Source: Palsa-883 sp963847615
Lineage (GTDB): Bacteria > Pseudomonadota > Alphaproteobacteria > Acetobacterales > Acetobacteraceae
DNA length: 64,000 bases
NCBI GenBank assembly: GCA_963847615.1
Contig: CAWKAN010000017.1
Coordinates: 496,001-560,000 of the forward strand
Reading direction: 5' to 3'
Below are positions 18,222-26,121 of the stretch, one piece after another (within the stretch, counting starts at the first letter, position 1; each line of letters begins with the position of its first letter). A model generated the notes under the pieces. That model saw only the letters and a list, made by a program, of their open reading frames with translations. It searched no databases and had not been told where the DNA came from. A program made the translations under genes and the position numbers.

Positions 18222-19132
18222 CGGCCGCCGCGATCTCCACCACGACTGGCCGGGCCTACGGCGTCGCGCGGGTCTGCCAGGCCTTCGACCTGCCGCGCTC
18301 GTCGTTCTACGCCGCGCGCCAGCAGAAGACCGATCCCGCTGCGCCACCGACCCCGGTACGCCGGCGTGGGCCGAAGCCCACGCTGTCGGATGCGGCGCTG
18401 CTGGCAGCGATCCGCACCGACCTCGCCCGTTCGCCCTGGCACGGCGAGGGACATCGTAAGGTCTGGGCAAGATTGCGCGTGCTCGACGGCATCCGGGTCG
18501 CCCGCAAGCGCGTGCTGCGGCTGATGGGCGAGAACGCGCTGCTCTCGCCACACCGCTCACGCACCGGCCAACCAGACGGCCACACCGGGCGCATCACCAC
18601 CGATGCGCCCAACCTCATGTGGGCGACCGACGCCACCCAGATCGCCACCGTGCAGGACGGCAAGGTCTGGCTGTTCAGCGTCGTCGAGCACTGGAACGCC
18701 GAAGCGCCCGGCTGGAACGTCAGCAAGCGCGGTGATCGCTACGCCGCGGCTGAGGCGATCGGCATGGCGGTCAAGACCATCTTCGGCCATCTCGGTGCCT
18801 CTGCCGCCCGCGGGGTTGCGCTGCGCCACGACCATGGCAGCGCCTTCATGGCCGAGCACTTCCAGAACCAGATCCGCTTCTGGGGCATGAACCCGAGTTA
18901 TGCCTTCGTCAGGGAACCCGAAACCAATGGCGTCGCCGAACGGTTCTTCCGCACCCTCAAGGAGCAGATGGTTCATGGCCGCATCTATCAGACCATTGAC
19001 GAGGTCCGTGCCGCCGTGCGCGACTTTATCGCCCGCTACAACGCCGCCTGGCTGATCGAGAAAAATGGCTTCCGCAGCCCCGCCGATGCCAGAGCCGCTT
19101 GGAACCAAGCCGTCATGAAGCAGGCCGCTTAG
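18218..19132 (+). CDS. IS3-family transposase OrfB (DDE integrase)
   Basis: A 304-residue rve-type transposase. The HTH_21-like segment (GEGHRKVWARLRVLDGIRV) precedes the catalytic core, with acidic residues in MWATDATQIATV, ALRHDHGSAFMA and the glutamate in TNGVAERFFRTLKEQM. The start is a GTG overlapping the orfA stop. The ORF is intact, so the element may still be mobile. Confidence 0.92.
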   Translation: MTAAAISTTTGRAYGVARVCQAFDLPRSSFYAARQQKTDPAAPPTPVRRRGPKPTLSDAALLAAIRTDLARSPWHGEGHRKVWARLRVLDGIRVARKRVLRLMGENALLSPHRSRTGQPDGHTGRITTDAPNLMWATDATQIATVQDGKVWLFSVVEHWNAEAPGWNVSKRGDRYAAAEAIGMAVKTIFGHLGASAARGVALRHDHGSAFMAEHFQNQIRFWGMNPSYAFVREPETNGVAERFFRTLKEQMVHGRIYQTIDEVRAAVRDFIARYNAAWLIEKNGFRSPADARAAWNQAVMKQAA

Positions 19133-19230
19133 CCTTGGCTTGTGTCCAAGAAACCGGGTGCGGTACATGATCCGCTCCGTCAGATGATCCAGCACGGTGT
19201 CATCGGCGTTCATCGGCGTTCATCGGCGGC

Positions 19231-19940
19231 TAAAAATTGCTTCCCTCCTGCGCACCAGCACCTTGCCTGAAAGCTGACGGATACACCTGCCCGCCCCCCC
19301 CCCGAAGCAGCGGCACGTCGCATGACCGATCGCCAGGGCCTGGCTCGCCAGGCCCATCCGCGCGCGGTAGAGCGTTCTGGCTCGACCCCACACGTGGCCT
19401 GGCGGCTCCCCGTCGAGAGAGGTCTGGTTGCGGCTTAGCGCCGCGCTATGTGCATCTGCGGCTGAATTTGCTTTCGGGTGCCGGCCTGACCCGGGTCGCG
19501 GACCGTTCGCAGGCGGCAAAATCCACCGGCGAGCCTTGCGACTGGCGGCGGCGCTGCGGCGGCATGCGGCAAACCGCATCGTGATACCCTGATTTGGTGT
19601 GCGTCCTTGGGTCGTCGTCGTTCCCCCATCGCTCCGAGGTTGCCGTCGGCGGAATCCCGCTCCCGCGCGGGGGCGGCATCCCCCGGGGGGATCGCGCTCG
19701 CCCCGCGCTCGATGCTGCTATGGCGCCAGCGGCGATGCGGGGCAATCTCGCACCCCGGCCTGGGGGCCCGACCGCCGCGCGGGAGGTTGGCCGCAAATCC
19801 AGCCGCGGCGCCCCGCGCGGGATGGACTGCCCTGGCCCAGCCATGTCTAAAGATTGCAAATACCGGGTTGCGACCTGGTATCCCGCTCGACGACGAGCAG
19901 CGCGGCGGCCCTGTCGGTCCGGCCGCGCCAGGAGACTGCC
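19231..19940. other. 710-bp gap without a recognised gene
   Basis: Open frames exist on both strands but none has recognisable motifs. The sequence just before 19941 includes AGGAGA, the likely ribosome-binding site of the SHMT-like gene. No riboswitch consensus was identified. Confidence 0.4.
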
Positions 19941-21263
19941 ATGACCTACCTGGCCCGCCGCGACTGGGTGCCCACCGTCAGCGAAGACCTGGTCCAGTCC
20001 ACGGCCGCCGGCGTGGCCGCCGCCAGCACCGATGCGATCGCCGCGCGCATCGCCGCGGAGATCGCGCGCAACCGCACCATCCACGAGCGCGACTGCGTCA
20101 ACCTCAACCCGGCGACGAACGTGATGAACCCGCAGGCGGAGGCGGCGTTGTCCGCCGGCCTGGGGACGCGGCCGTCGCTCGGCTACCCGGGCGACAAGTA
20201 CGAAATGGGGCTGGAGGCGATCGAGCAGATCGAGATCATCGCCGCCGAGCTCGCCGCCGAGGTGTTCGGCGCGCGGTTCGTCGAATTCCGCGTCCCCTCC
20301 GGCTCGATCGCCAACCTGTATGCCTTCATGGCGGCGGCGAGGCCGGGCGAGGCCATCATCACGCCGCCCGCCAGCATCGGCGGGCATGTCACGCACCACG
20401 CGCCGGGCTGCGCGGGGCTGTATGGGCTGGAGATCCACCCGGCGCCGGTCGATGCGGACGGCTACACGGTCGATGTCGCGGCGTTGCGGGCATTGGCGCG
20501 CGAGGTGCGGCCCAGGCTGATCACCATCGGCGGCAGCCTGAACCTGTTCGCCCATCCGATCGGCGCGATCCGCGAGGTTGCCGACGAGGTGGGCGCGCTG
20601 GTGCTGTTCGATGCCGCGCACCTGTCGGGCATGATCGCCGGCAAGGCCTGGCAGCAACCGCTGGAGGAAGGCGCGCATCTGATGACGATGAGCACCTACA
20701 AGAGCCTCGGCGGTCCGCCCGCCGGGCTGATCCTGACCAACGATGCGGGGCTGGCGGAAAAGCTCGACCGCATCGCCTTTCCGGGCCTGACCGCCAACTA
20801 CGACGCCGCCAAGGCGGCGGCGCTGGCGATCACGCTGCTCGACTGGAAGGCGCACGGCCGCGCCTATGCCGCGACCATGGCCGAGACCGCCGCCGCCCTG
20901 GCCGAGCAGCTCGCGGCGCGCGGCATCCCGGTGTTCGCGACCGCGCGCGGCGCCACGCGGTCGCACCAGTTCGCGGTGCGCGCGGCGGCGTTCGGCGGCG
21001 GCCAGACGGCGGCCAAGCGGTTGCGCGGGGCAAACATTCTCGCCTGCGGCATCGGCCTGCCGACCGCGCCGGTCGCCGGCGACATGAACGGGTTGCGGCT
21101 TGGCACCTGCGAGATCGTGCGCTGGGGCATGACCGCGGCGGACATGCCGGAACTCGCCGCGCTGATCGCCCGCGGATTGCTCGGCAACGAGGCGCCGGAA
21201 GCCGTCGCCGCCGAGGTCACGGCGTTCCGTAAGCGGTTTGACCGCCTGCACTTCATCCGCTGA
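19941..21263 (+). CDS. Serine hydroxymethyltransferase-like PLP-dependent enzyme
   Basis: A 440-residue fold-type I PLP enzyme. SHMT features are GYPGDKYEMG, HERDCVNLNPATNVMNPQAE, VPSGSIANLYAFMAA and DAAHLSGMIAGKAWQQPL (PLP Asp and His). The Schiff-base lysine is in MSTYKSLGGPPAGLIL, which differs from the canonical TTHKTLRGPRGG, so it may use another hydroxy- or aminoacid substrate (for example alpha-methylserine or a threonine-aldolase-like reaction). The ATG at 19941 is chosen for its AGGAGA ribosome-binding site. It is transcribed opposite to the addB/addA genes between which it lies, and looks like part of an insertion. Confidence 0.82.
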   Translation: MTYLARRDWVPTVSEDLVQSTAAGVAAASTDAIAARIAAEIARNRTIHERDCVNLNPATNVMNPQAEAALSAGLGTRPSLGYPGDKYEMGLEAIEQIEIIAAELAAEVFGARFVEFRVPSGSIANLYAFMAAARPGEAIITPPASIGGHVTHHAPGCAGLYGLEIHPAPVDADGYTVDVAALRALAREVRPRLITIGGSLNLFAHPIGAIREVADEVGALVLFDAAHLSGMIAGKAWQQPLEEGAHLMTMSTYKSLGGPPAGLILTNDAGLAEKLDRIAFPGLTANYDAAKAAALAITLLDWKAHGRAYAATMAETAAALAEQLAARGIPVFATARGATRSHQFAVRAAAFGGGQTAAKRLRGANILACGIGLPTAPVAGDMNGLRLGTCEIVRWGMTAADMPELAALIARGLLGNEAPEAVAAEVTAFRKRFDRLHFIR

Positions 21264-21520
21264 CGACCGACCGAATCCGCTGACGGCCGACCGAAGCATG
21301 GCCGCGCTGCCTGATCCCGCTCGGGCGGCACGCGTGCCGGCGTCGCGTGGCGCCGGCGGAGCCTGTTCGGGAGCCTGAGGCGGCGCCCGAAATCAAGCCT
21401 TTTCCATCAGTTGGGGCCGTCGGCATCGCGCCTTGGGGCCTGCTCCGATGTGCCCCGGCCGGCGCGCTCACGCCGGCGACATTTCACCGCGACGGGCGCG
21501 CATCCGGAGCGATGCCGAGA

Positions 21521-21871
21521 TCACTTATCGAGGGCGCGGCGAACCGCCTCGGGATCGCGTTCGATCACCGTCAGATAGGCGAGCAGCGCGCTGTCGGCCC
21601 GGGTTCGCCCCTGTTCCAGGTCACGCAACCGCGCCACGTTGATGCGGTAGGTCCTGGCGAATGCCGCCTGGCTCAGGCCGGCGTGCTGTCGCGCCTGCCG
21701 CACCAGGCGCGCGCTACGCAGCTTGCCAAGCTCGTCCCGCGTGAGGGGCTTGTTGTCCGCGTCCTGGTTCGCGCTGGCGGTGATGGTCGCGTCCGTCATG
21801 CGCTCCAGCCGCCTGCGCTCCGCCGGCGACAATTGTGGGGCGTTATTCGGGTCGAGGTTGCACCGCGCCAT
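21521..21871 (-). CDS. XRE-family HTH protein, probable antitoxin of a BrnT module
   Basis: A 116-residue protein. The C-terminal half is a helix-turn-helix (RLVRQARQHAGLSQAAFART, YRINVARLRDLEQGRTRADS) followed by LLAYLTVIERDPEAVRRAL. It overlaps the upstream brnT-like gene by 29 bases on the same strand, the usual tight coupling of a toxin-antitoxin pair with the toxin first. It would bind and neutralise the toxin and repress the shared promoter. Confidence 0.85.
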   Translation of the reverse strand: MARCNLDPNNAPQLSPAERRRLERMTDATITASANQDADNKPLTRDELGKLRSARLVRQARQHAGLSQAAFARTYRINVARLRDLEQGRTRADSALLAYLTVIERDPEAVRRALDK

Positions 21872-22139
21872 AGGCTCTTTGCTCCGTCACGTTTGCCCGT
21901 CGTGCCGAGATGATGCGACCCCGGCCGTCGCGCTCGGCGTAGACGACCACGTACAGCTTGCCCTCGATCAACCCGACGGCCTTGCGCCCGGTTTCGTTGT
22001 CGTCCGACCGGCTGGCATCAAGATCGGCCCGGTCAGGGTCGAGAAAAACCCGCGTCGCGTAGGGAAAAGGAACGCCGTGCTTGGCGAGATTGCTGCGCGC
22101 CTTGGCATCGTCCCAATCGAACGCACGCTCCGTTTGCAT
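21843..22139 (-). CDS. brnT: BrnT-family toxin
   Basis: A 98-residue DUF497/BrnT ribonuclease-fold protein. The family pattern is clear: FDWDDAKARSNLAKHGVPF, VFLDPDRADLDASR, a central GLIEGKLYVVVYAERDG strand, and the basic RIISARRANVTEQRAY segment. BrnT toxins cut RNA and are neutralised by a co-encoded antitoxin, here an XRE protein rather than classical BrnA. A good promoter with operator-like palindromes lies directly upstream, and the start codon is about five bases after the -10 box. Confidence 0.88.
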   Translation of the reverse strand: MQTERAFDWDDAKARSNLAKHGVPFPYATRVFLDPDRADLDASRSDDNETGRKAVGLIEGKLYVVVYAERDGRGRIISARRANVTEQRAYGAVQPRPE

Positions 22140-22144
22140 GGGCG

Positions 22145-22187
22145 TCTATACGGAATTCCCATGGCAATGTCTACGGAAATTCCGTAG
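22145..22187 (-). promoter_or_regulatory. Promoter and palindromic operator of the BrnT/XRE module
   Basis: On the minus strand the -35 box TAGACA (22168-22173) and -10 box TATAGA (22145-22150) are 17 bp apart. A perfect palindrome CTACGGAAATTCCGTAG (22171-22187) overlaps the -35, and a related half-site TACGGAATTCC (about 22149-22159) lies between the boxes. This arrangement suggests autorepression by the XRE antitoxin. The ATG follows the -10 by only five bases with no Shine-Dalgarno, suggesting a leaderless transcript. Confidence 0.65.
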
Positions 22188-22228
22188 CTAGCGCCCGCCG
22201 GCTGATCCAGCCAGCAAGCGGAAAAAGG

Positions 22229-25200
22229 TCATTCCCCCTCCCCCGCCGCCGACCACTCCGCGACGCGCGCCAGTTGCGCGTAGTCGGCGAAGCGCGGGGC
22301 GCGGCCGGGATGCGGGTGCGACAGATAGGGCCGGGCGGGGTCGTCGAAGCTGTCGATCAGCCGGGCCAGCGCCGCGGCGGCCTCGGTCACCGCCGTGGCG
22401 ATCGCGGCGGCATTGCCCTTGAACAGGGTCAGGCTCGATCCGGGGTCGAAGCCGCCGGACAGGTGCCAGTAGATCAGCTCCGCCACCGGCGCGACCAGCT
22501 CGGCGCCGAACGCGCCGGCCTCCGCCATCGCCGCTTCCAGCAGCAGTTGCGGGGCGAGGCCGGCGTCCACGTCCGCCTGGCTGGGCGGCGTGCCGGTCTT
22601 GTAGTCCAGGATCGCCAGGGTTGCGGCGGCCAGACCTTGGGCGGCCAGACCTGAAGCGACCAGACCTGAAGCGGCCAGACCTGAGGCGACCGGACCTGAA
22701 GCGACCAGACCGGGGGCAGCCGATCCGGGACGCTGTTCGATGCGGTCGGCCCGGCCGATCAGCTCGAACGCCCCACCGGGGCGCGCCAGCGTCCAGGCGC
22801 CGCGCGCCTCCGAGACGATCGCCATGGGCGGCACCACCGCGCGGCGGGCCGCCTCGACCTCGGCCACCCAGTCGGCGATGCGATCGAGGCGCGGCGTCCA
22901 CCAGGCGCGCAACGCCTCGCGCGGGGCGGTCTGCGCGAGCGCAAACCCCAGCGCCTCGCGCAACCGGGCCGCCGCGTCGGGCGGCCAGGCGGTGCCGTAC
23001 GTGCGCAGGAAACGGTGCAGCCCGGCATGCACCAGCTCGCCGTAGTCCGCCGCGTCGGTCTCCTGGTCCAGCGGGTCGAGCTTGCGCAGCCGCAGGACGT
23101 GGCGCGCGTGGATGGCGTAGGGGTCGCGCAGCCAGGTCTCGATCTCGGTCACGCTCAGTCGGCGCGGACGCCGCCTGACCGGCGGGCGCGGCTCGGGCGG
23201 CCGGACCGGGTGGGCGCCGTCGGCCGGCTGGTCCAGCCGCCGCGCCCAGTCGGCGGCCGGATGCTCCGCCAGGGCGAGGCCGGCGTTTTTTGCGTTTCGG
23301 CCAGCAACCCCTTGTCCTTGCAGGAACATCTCCAACCGGGTCAACCAGCGCGCCGGCACGGCGGGGGCGCCGTCGCGCCGGCGCGGGCAGGACAGCACGA
23401 CCAGCGGCGCGGTGCAGGCGGCCTGGGTGAAGTCGTGCGCCGCCTGGCCCACCGCCTGCTCCGGCGAGGGCAGCCCGATCGCGCCGCGCATCGGGCGCGA
23501 CAGCCAGGGGCCGGGCTCGACCAGCGGCGGCCAGACGCCCTCGACCAGCCCGCCGAGCACGATCACCTCGGCCGCTTGCAGCCGCGCCTCCAGCAGGCCC
23601 CAGATGAACACCCGCGGGTGCTCGGCGCCGGCGCCGCCGCGCAGCGCCCGGCGGGTGCGCACCACCGCGCCCTCCAGCACCGCGTCGAGCAGGCCTGGCA
23701 GCACGCCGCGCGGCTGGTCGTCCAGCATCGGCAGCGCCGCCTGCACCGCGGCGAGCGCGGTGGCCAGCGCCTCGCCCTCCTCGCCCGCCCAGAGCCGCGC
23801 GGGACCGGCCAGTTCGTCGGTGGCGGCAAGGCGTTCGGCCGCCGCGATCACACCGGCCAACATCTCCCCCGGCGGGGCCGCGACCGCGGCGGCGATGCGC
23901 AGCGCCGGCTCCAGGCAGGTTTCCACCCGGTCCAGCAGTGCCGCGGCCTCCGCGGCGCCCGCCCGGTGGTCCGCCCGCGCCTGATCCAGCCCCTGGCGCA
24001 GCCCGGTCAGCCCGGGGCGCGGACGCGGACCGCGCAGCGCGCACAGCTCCAGGGCACGGGCGGCGGCGCGGCAGGCGGGGGGCGCCAGGCCGGCGCCGGC
24101 CAGCGGGTGTTTCAGCACCGCCAGCAGCGGCACCGGCGCCAGCTGCTCGGCCAGCGCCACCGCCAGCAGGCGCAGGAACACCGCCGGCGGCGTGGCGGCG
24201 AGTTCTTCCCCCGCGCTGTCATCGGCGACGACGCCGTAGCGCGCCAGCTCGGTCGCCACCCGTCCGGCCAGGTCGCGGTCCGGCGTGACCAGCGCGGCGC
24301 GCGCGCGCGGGGTTTCCAGCGCCTGGCGCAGCACCAGGGCGATGGCGGCGGCTTCCTCCTGCTGGTCGGCCGGGCTCAGCCGGTGCAGCCCGCCGAGCGC
24401 GCCGTCGATCGGCGCCGCGCCGTCGCGCGTCCAGTCCCCCAGCGCCTCGCCCGGCAGCAGCGCGCGGCCGAGCATGGCGGCGCGCGCCGCGGCCGGGCCG
24501 CTGCCGTCCGCCAGCTTCCCCTGGCCGCGCCCCGGCCAGGGCCGCACGTCGCCGCGAGTCGCCCGAGTTCCGCTCAACAGGCGGCGCAACCCGGCCTGTG
24601 GGTGCGAGTCGGACAGCGCCTCCCACGCCGAGTCGGGCATGGCGGTGTCCAGCCCGGGCAGCACCACTGCCCCGTTCGGCAGGCCGGCGATCGCGCGGGC
24701 CAGCCGCGCCACGGCGGGAATGCCGCCGGTGGTCCCGGCCAGCAGCACGCGCTCGGTCGGTGGCGCGGCAAGCCAAGCCGCCGCCTGCGCGTCGAGCAGC
24801 GCGACCTGGCGGGCGGCCGGGTTCATCAGCCCCTGCTCGGCGAGCCAGGCGGGCCAGTGCTCGGTGACGATCTTCAGGAAGGTCAGCGTCGCCGCCCAAT
24901 GCGCGGCGAACCGCTCGTCGGCGGCGTCGGGCAGGCGGGCGCCGAGGTCCACCCCGGCGCGCTCGGCCTCGTCCATCAGTGCCGCCAGCTCCGCGGCCAG
25001 CGGCCAGGCGCGGTCGGCGGTGCGCGGCGCCCCGTTGGCACCGCCCATCTTCAGGATCAGCCGCGTCAGCGCCGCCAGGCGCTGCGCCGGCTCCACCGCC
25101 GGCGGCAGGTCGAGCGCGCCGGCGAGCGCCAGCGGCGCCTCGTCCAGCGCGCCCAGCGCCATGATGCGCGGCAGCAGCAGCGCCCGCCCGCCGGACACGC

Positions 25201-25354
25201 GCAGGAACGCCTCGGCCAGCGCGCGGGCGGCGCGGCGGGTGGGCAGCAGGATCAACCCGTCGGCGACCGCCAACGGCGTGGCGGCCCGGTCCAGCCAGTC
25301 CGCCGCCACCGCGTCGAGGAACGCCAGCTGCGGCGGGATGGTGAACAGGTTCAT
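22229..25354 (-). CDS. addB: Double-strand break repair protein AddB
   Basis: The 1041-residue partner of AddA. The N-terminus is an inactivated helicase-like domain (ILLPTRRAARALAEAFLRVS, VLLAGTTGGIPAVARLARAI). The C-terminal nuclease includes LSVTEIETWLRDPYAIHARH and LAILDYKTGTPPSQADVDAG with the catalytic D-x-K. Five-residue repeats (GLVASGLAASG-like, 22620-22725) are inserted directly before DYKTG. The ATG at 25354 is used because upstream residues do not fit. It lies 44 bases after the nucleotidyltransferase gene and is followed by the foreign block before addA. Confidence 0.95.
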   Translation of the reverse strand: MNLFTIPPQLAFLDAVAADWLDRAATPLAVADGLILLPTRRAARALAEAFLRVSGGRALLLPRIMALGALDEAPLALAGALDLPPAVEPAQRLAALTRLILKMGGANGAPRTADRAWPLAAELAALMDEAERAGVDLGARLPDAADERFAAHWAATLTFLKIVTEHWPAWLAEQGLMNPAARQVALLDAQAAAWLAAPPTERVLLAGTTGGIPAVARLARAIAGLPNGAVVLPGLDTAMPDSAWEALSDSHPQAGLRRLLSGTRATRGDVRPWPGRGQGKLADGSGPAAARAAMLGRALLPGEALGDWTRDGAAPIDGALGGLHRLSPADQQEEAAAIALVLRQALETPRARAALVTPDRDLAGRVATELARYGVVADDSAGEELAATPPAVFLRLLAVALAEQLAPVPLLAVLKHPLAGAGLAPPACRAAARALELCALRGPRPRPGLTGLRQGLDQARADHRAGAAEAAALLDRVETCLEPALRIAAAVAAPPGEMLAGVIAAAERLAATDELAGPARLWAGEEGEALATALAAVQAALPMLDDQPRGVLPGLLDAVLEGAVVRTRRALRGGAGAEHPRVFIWGLLEARLQAAEVIVLGGLVEGVWPPLVEPGPWLSRPMRGAIGLPSPEQAVGQAAHDFTQAACTAPLVVLSCPRRRDGAPAVPARWLTRLEMFLQGQGVAGRNAKNAGLALAEHPAADWARRLDQPADGAHPVRPPEPRPPVRRRPRRLSVTEIETWLRDPYAIHARHVLRLRKLDPLDQETDAADYGELVHAGLHRFLRTYGTAWPPDAAARLREALGFALAQTAPREALRAWWTPRLDRIADWVAEVEAARRAVVPPMAIVSEARGAWTLARPGGAFELIGRADRIEQRPGSAAPGLVASGPVASGLAASGLVASGLAAQGLAAATLAILDYKTGTPPSQADVDAGLAPQLLLEAAMAEAGAFGAELVAPVAELIYWHLSGGFDPGSSLTLFKGNAAAIATAVTEAAAALARLIDSFDDPARPYLSHPHPGRAPRFADYAQLARVAEWSAAGEGE
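22620..22725. repeat. 15-bp tandem repeat inside addB
   Basis: Units such as GCGACCAGACCTGAA and GCGGCCAGACCTGAG repeat about six times in frame, encoding five-residue Ala-Ser-Gly-Leu/Pro-Val/Ala units. Confidence 0.85.
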
Positions 25355-25398
25355 GTGCGATCCTTGGGGTGCGATCGGCCGTGCAGTCCGCCGGGCGC

Positions 25399-26121
25399 TC
25401 AGCCGGTCTGGCGGAGGTGCAGGACCAACTCGGCGTCCGACAGGTCGGCCGGCGTGGACAGGTGAAACCACAGCCCGTCATGCACCAGCGCCCGCGCCCG
25501 GTCGGCCGCGATGGCGCGGTCCCACAGCCGGTTCATGCTGAACGCCCCATCCGGCGCGCCGGCGAACAGCGCCGGAGACACCAGTTGCACGCCGGCAAAG
25601 ACGTAGGGCACCACCTCGCGCTCGGCGCGGCGGCGCAGCCCGCCCCATTTGTCCACCATGAAGTCGCCGAAGCCGACATCGGCGTGCACCTGCGCGGTGC
25701 GATAGACCAGCAGCACCGCGTCCAGCCGGGCGGGATCGAACGCCTCGGCCAGTCGGGTCAGCGCCTGGCGCGGGCCGTTCAGCCAGAAGGCGTCGCCGTT
25801 GACGACGTAGAACGGCGCCGGGCCGAGCTCGGCCAGCGCGGCGCGCACGCCGCCGCCGGTGTCCAGCAGCGTGGCCTCGCGGCGCAGCACGATGCGCGGG
25901 CTGGTGCGGGCGGCGAGGTGCGCTGCCAGCCGATCGGCCTGCCAGAACGCGTTGACCACGACGGTCTGCACGCCGGCCTCGATCAGATGATCGAGCGCGT
26001 GGTCGATCAGCGGCCGGCCGCCGAGCGGCAGCAGCGGCTTGGCGGTGGCCGCGGTGAGCGGGCGCATGCGGGTGCCGAGGCCGGCGGCGAGCAGCATGGC
26101 GGTGGTGGGCGATGGTCTCAT
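25399..26121 (-). CDS. murU: Nucleotidyltransferase, MurU-like (N-acetylmuramate-1-phosphate uridylyltransferase)
   Basis: A 240-residue sugar-1-phosphate nucleotidyltransferase with the N-terminal signature LLAAGLGTRMRPLTAATAKP, the lysine region KPLLPLGGRPLIDHALDHL and the metal-binding VVNGDAFWLNG. Its overlap (ATGA) with a phosphotransferase of the AmgK type points to the anabolic peptidoglycan-recycling pathway that makes UDP-MurNAc and bypasses fosfomycin-sensitive de novo synthesis. The substrate is inferred from context. Confidence 0.8.
   Translation of the reverse strand: MRPSPTTAMLLAAGLGTRMRPLTAATAKPLLPLGGRPLIDHALDHLIEAGVQTVVVNAFWQADRLAAHLAARTSPRIVLRREATLLDTGGGVRAALAELGPAPFYVVNGDAFWLNGPRQALTRLAEAFDPARLDAVLLVYRTAQVHADVGFGDFMVDKWGGLRRRAEREVVPYVFAGVQLVSPALFAGAPDGAFSMNRLWDRAIAADRARALVHDGLWFHLSTPADLSDAELVLHLRQTG

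Larger units (their letters stand above)
17745..19167 (+). mobile_element. IS3-family insertion sequence
   Basis: The ends are imperfect inverted repeats: TGAGCTGCCCCCGATTTCTC on the left, and on the right (inverted) TGTACCGCACCCGGTTTCTT; both continue into TGGACA/GGACA. It carries orfA and orfB in overlapping frames. Identical 14-bp direct repeats TGATCCGCTCCGTC flank it (17731-17744 and 19168-19181), long for IS3-family target duplications. It interrupts the GxxExxY gene at its LTERI codons. Confidence 0.85.
17393..19213 (-). pseudogene. GxxExxY family protein, disrupted
   Basis: The N-terminus MNADDTVLDHLTERI (19213 down to about 19168) is separated by the IS from TERIIGSALTVSTAVGTG, FPEKLYENALAHELR (the GxxExxY motif itself is GFPEKLY), DLLIQQAVIEELNSIKAM and CLLHNFGNRRLEIKRIV (to 17393). 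Besides the insertion there is an in-frame TAG at 17596-17598, within VPVI*DGVIVGDD, where relatives usually have Tyr before Asp-Gly. The family has a PD-(D/E)XK nuclease-like fold of unclear role. The copy is inactive. Confidence 0.8.
17352..19230. mobile_element. GxxExxY unit bounded by 29-bp inverted repeats, with an IS3-family insertion
   Basis: The left boundary (17352-17380) starts GCCGCCGATGAACGCCGATG and ends GAACGCCGAT. The right boundary (19202-19230) is its exact inverse. Both are built of the 10-bp unit GATGAACGCC. They enclose a minus-strand GxxExxY (PDDEXK_3) gene now split by an IS. I have the impression that such GATGAACGC-type repeats commonly flank GxxExxY genes, but that is recall and was not checked. 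Confidence 0.65.
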
